Shown: in pieces, positions 60,261 through 64,000 of the stretch | Layout of the letters: the number at the start of each line of letters is the position of its first letter | Numbering within the stretch: position 1 is the first letter of the stretch | DNA from: Terebella lapidaria | Taxonomy: Eukaryota > Annelida > Polychaeta > Terebellida > Terebellidae | DNA: 64,000 nucleotides | Reading direction: 5' to 3' | Assembly: GCA_949152475.1 (NCBI GenBank) | Contig: OX424558.1 | Coordinates: 33,118,651 to 33,182,650, forward strand | Program-made: the position numbers and the translations under genes | The notes under the pieces: model-generated | The model's database searches: none | What the model was told of the DNA's origin: nothing | The model's input: the letters and a program-made list of their open reading frames with translations, nothing else

Positions 60261-63200
60261 ATATAGACAGTCGTCATAAGTCTCCATTTTACCACATACA
60301 CAGGCCTCAAAAGTCTACCTCTGACCATAGACGGGCCTCACAAGTCTACCTCTGACCATAGATGGGCCTCACAAGTCTACCTCTGACCATACACAAGCCT
60401 CAGAAGTCTACCTCTGACCATAGACGGGCCTCACAAGTCTATCTCTGACTATACACAAGCCTCACAAGTCTACCTCTGACTATACACAAGCCTCACAAGT
60501 CTACCTCTGACTATACACAAGCCTCACAAGTCTACCTCTGACCATAGACGAGCCTCACAAGTCTACCCCTGACTATACACAAGCCTTAGAAGTCTACCTC
60601 TGACTATAGCCTCACAAGTCTACCTCTGACCATACACAGGCCTCACAAATCTACCTCTGACTATAGCCTCACAAGTCTACCTCTGACCATACACAGGCCT
60701 CACAAGTCTACCTCTGACTATACACGAGCCTCACAAGTCTACCTCTGATTATACACAGGCCTCACAAGTCTACCTCTGACTATAGCCTCACAAGTCTACC
60801 TCTGACTATACACAGGCCTCACAAGTCTACCTCTGACTATAGCCTCACAAGTCTACCTCTGACTATACACAGGCCTCACAAGTCTACCTCTGACTATAGC
60901 CTCACAAGTCTACCTCTGACCATACACAAGCCTCACAAGGCTACCTCTGACTATAGCCTCACAAGTCTACCTCTGACTATAGCCTCACAAGTCTACCTCT
61001 GACTATACACAGGCCTCACAAGTCTACCTCTGACTATACAAAGGCCTCACAAGTCTACCTCTGACTATAGCCTCACAAATCTACCTCTGACTATACACAG
61101 GCCTCACAAGTTTACCTCTGATTATAGCCTCGCAAGTCTACCTCTGACTATACACAAGCCTCACAAGTCTACCTCTATAGCCTCACAAGTCTACCTCTGA
61201 CTATAGCCTCACAAGTCTACCTCTGACCATAGACGGGTCTCACAAGCCTACCTCTGACTAGAGCCTCACAAGTCTACCTCTGACTATAGCCTCACAAGTC
61301 TACCTCTGACCATAGACGGGCCTCACAAGTCTACCTCCGACTATACACAAGCCTCACAAGTCTACCTCCGACTATACACAGGCCTCACAAGTCTACCTCT
61401 GACCATACACAGGCCTCACAAGTCTACCTCTGACCATAGACGGGCCTCACAAGTCTATCCCTGACTATAATAAGGCCTCACAAGTCTACCTCTGACTATA
61501 GCCTCACAAGTCTACCTCTGACTATAGCCTCACAAATCTACCTCTGACTATACACAGGCCTCACAAGTCTACCTCTGACTATAGGCTCACAAGTCTACTT
61601 CTGACTATACACATGCCTCACAAGTCTACTTCTGACTATAGCCTCACAAGTCTACCTCTGAACATACACAGGCCTCACAAGTCTACCTTTGACTATACAC
61701 AGGCCTCACAAGTCTACCTCTGACTATAGCCTCACAAGTCTACCTCTGACCATACACAAACCTCACAAGTCTACCTCTGACTATAGCCTCACAAGTCTAC
61801 CTCTGACTATAGCCTCACAAGTCTACCTCTGACCATACACAAGCCTCATAAGTCTACCTCTGACTATACACAGGCCTCACAAGTCTACCTCTGACTATAC
61901 ACAGGCCTCACAAGTCTACCTCGGACTATAGCCTCACAAGTCTACCTCTGACTATAGCCTCACAAGTCTACCTCTGACCACACACAAGCCTCATAATTCT
62001 ACCTCTGACCATACACAGGCCTCACAAGTCTACCTCTGACTATAGCCTCACAAGTCTACCTCTGACCATACACAGGCCTCACAAGTCTACCCCTGACTAT
62101 ACACAGGCCTCACAAGTCTACCTCTGACTATAGCCTCACAAGTCTACCTCTGACTATACACAAGCCTCACAAGTCTACCTCTATAGCCTCAGAAGTCTAC
62201 CTCTGACCATAGCCCCACAAGTCTACCTCTGACTATAGCCTCACAAGTCTACCTCTGACCATACACAGGCCTCACAAGTCTACCTCTCACTATAGCCTCA
62301 CAAGTCTACCTCTGACCATACACAGGCCTCACAAGTCTACCGCTGACTATACACGAGCCTCACAAGTCTACCTCTGACTATACACAGGCCTCACAAGTCT
62401 ACCTCTGACTATAGCCTCACAAGTCTACCTCTGACTATACACAGGCCTCACAAGTCTACCTCTGACTATAGCCTCACAAGTCTACCTCTGACTATACGCA
62501 GGCCTCACAAGTCTACCTCTGACTATAGCCTCACAAGTCTACCTCTGACCATACACAGGCCTCACAAGTCTACCTCTGACTATAGCCTCACAAGTCTACC
62601 TCTGACCATACACAAGCCTCACAAGTCTACCTCTGACTATAGCCTCACAAGTCTACCTCTGACTACACACGGGCCTCACAAGTCTACCTCTGACTATACA
62701 CAGGCCTCACAAGTCTACCTCTGACCATACACAGGCCTCACAAGTCTACCTCTGACCATACACAGGCCTCACAAGTCTACCTCTGACCATACACAGGCCT
62801 CACAAGTCTACCTCTGACCATAGACGGGCCTCACAAGTCTACCTCTGACTATAGCCTCACAAGTCTACCTCTGACCATACACAAGCCTCACAAGTCTACC
62901 TCTGACTATACACAGGCCTCACAAGTCTACCTTTGACCACATACGGGCCTCAGAAGTCTACCTCTGACCAGAGACGGGCCTCAGAAGTCTACCTCTGACT
63001 ATACACAAGCCTCATAAGTCTACCTCTGACTATAGCCTCACAAGTCTACCTCTGACCATATACCGGCCTCACAAGTCTACCTCTGACTATACACAAGCTT
63101 CACAAGTCTACTTCTGACTATACACAGGCCTCACAAGTCTACCTCTGACCATACACAGGCCTCACAAGTCTACCCCTGACCATACACAAGCCTCACAAGT

Positions 63201-64000
63201 CTACCTCTGACCACAGACGGGCCTCAGAAGTCTACCTCTGACTATACACAAGCCTCATAAATCTACCTTTGACTATACACAAGACTCACAAGTCTGCCTC
63301 TGACTATACACAGGCCTCACAAGTCTACTTCTGACTATAGGCTCACAAGTCTATTTCTGACTATACACAGGCCTCACAAGTCTAACTCTGACTATAGCCT
63401 CACAAGTCTACCTCTGACCATACACCGGCCTCACAAGTCTACCTTTGACTATACACAGGCCTCACAAGTCTACCTCTGACTATAGCCTCACAAGTCTACC
63501 TCTGACCATACACAAGCATCACAAGTCTACCTCTGGCTATACACAGGCCTCACAAGTCTACCTCTGACTAGAGCCTCACAAGTCTACCTCTGACTATAGC
63601 CTCACAAGTCTACCTCTGACCATAGACGGGCCTCACAAGTCTACCTCCGACTATACACAAGCCTCACAAGTCTACCTCCGACTATACACAGGCCTCACAA
63701 GTCTACCTCTGACCATACACAGGCCTCACAAGTCTACCTCTGACCATAGACGGGCCTCACAAGTCTATCCCTGACTATAATAAGGCCTCACAAGTCTACC
63801 TCTGACTATAGCCTCACAAGTCTACCTCTGACTATAGCCTCACAAATCTACCTCTGACTATACACAGGCCTCACAAGTCTACCTCTGACTATAGGCTCAC
63901 AAGTCTACTTCTGACTATACACATGCCTCACAAGTCTACTTCTGACTATAGCCTCACAAGTCTACCTCTGAACATACACAGGCCTCACAAGTCTACCTTT
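60261..64000 (+). repeat. 31/26-bp satellite, homogenised array
   Basis: Uninterrupted array in one orientation. The long unit is CCTCACAAGTCTACCT + CTGACYATACACAGG (31 bp). A short variant lacks five bases (ACTATAG joins directly to CCTCAC, 26 bp). The two alternate irregularly. Bases 61256-61690 are repeated without difference at 63566-64000, so a 2,310-bp higher-order unit exists. The array runs beyond the window. Confidence 0.95.

Noticed and set aside
60261..64000. CRISPR-like array
   Set aside because: Units are contiguous 31/26-bp satellite repeats with no unique spacers, in a eukaryotic context.

Overview
The window is animal nuclear DNA. It contains spliced exons with GT-AG and GC-AG introns, non-LTR retrotransposons, tRNA-derived SINEs, satellite arrays and short terminal-inverted-repeat elements. 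There are no prokaryotic gene clusters. The style of the repeats (tandem-core elements like the Pearl/Helentron-derived elements of bivalves) and of the LINEs suggests a lophotrochozoan, most likely a mollusc. That is an inference from repeat style, not a species identification.

One host gene can be read, on the minus strand from about 35.15 kb down to 2.28 kb. Its exons encode a signal peptide, two C-type lectin-like domains, a short Thr/Ser/Pro stalk made by tandemly duplicated mini-exons, one transmembrane helix and a 90-residue cytoplasmic tail. Every junction I reconstructed keeps the reading frame, and nearly all are phase 1, so the modules are shufflable and skippable. The two lectin domains are separated by a roughly 26 kb intron that has filled with mobile DNA.

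That intron holds a nest of 'family A' elements (about 134-bp tandem core units, a 5' palindrome and a 3' terminal hairpin) arrayed head to tail with AT-rich 106-bp spacers. A 9.0-kb L1/Tx1-like LINE (10030-19061) sits in the 5' terminus of one of them with a 14-bp target-site duplication. A second, 5'-truncated LINE of another clade (28932-31726) sits in the 5' part of another. Both LINEs are antisense to the lectin gene. The large LINE's ORF1 is unusual: after the coiled coil and L1-type RRM/CTD it carries what looks like a complete IMPACT/YigZ (UPF0029) domain. I regard this as the most novel item in the window.

From 35.2 to 48 kb the sequence is gene-poor, with an old LINE 3' remnant (39.5-40.4 kb), a 338-bp tandem-core element (family B, 40.6-41.75 kb) and another family A copy (44.9-46.5 kb). 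From 48.6 to 51.7 kb three terminal-inverted-repeat elements lie end to end, the last holding a broken reverse transcriptase. From 52.1 kb to the window end the DNA is mostly a 31-bp satellite. It is old, diverged and rearranged (inversions, fold-backs, block duplications) up to about 60.25 kb, then strongly homogenised with 31/26-bp variants and a 2,310-bp higher-order period. Family C hairpin elements and a second SINE interrupt the satellite near 55-56.6 kb.

Three sequence-unrelated repeat families (A, B, C) share one design: repeated or repetitive core, purine-rich tract, 10-12-bp hairpin, then TAA. The family A core unit is also dense in nuclear-receptor-type AGGTCA sites, including exact DR1 and TCAAGGTCA motifs.
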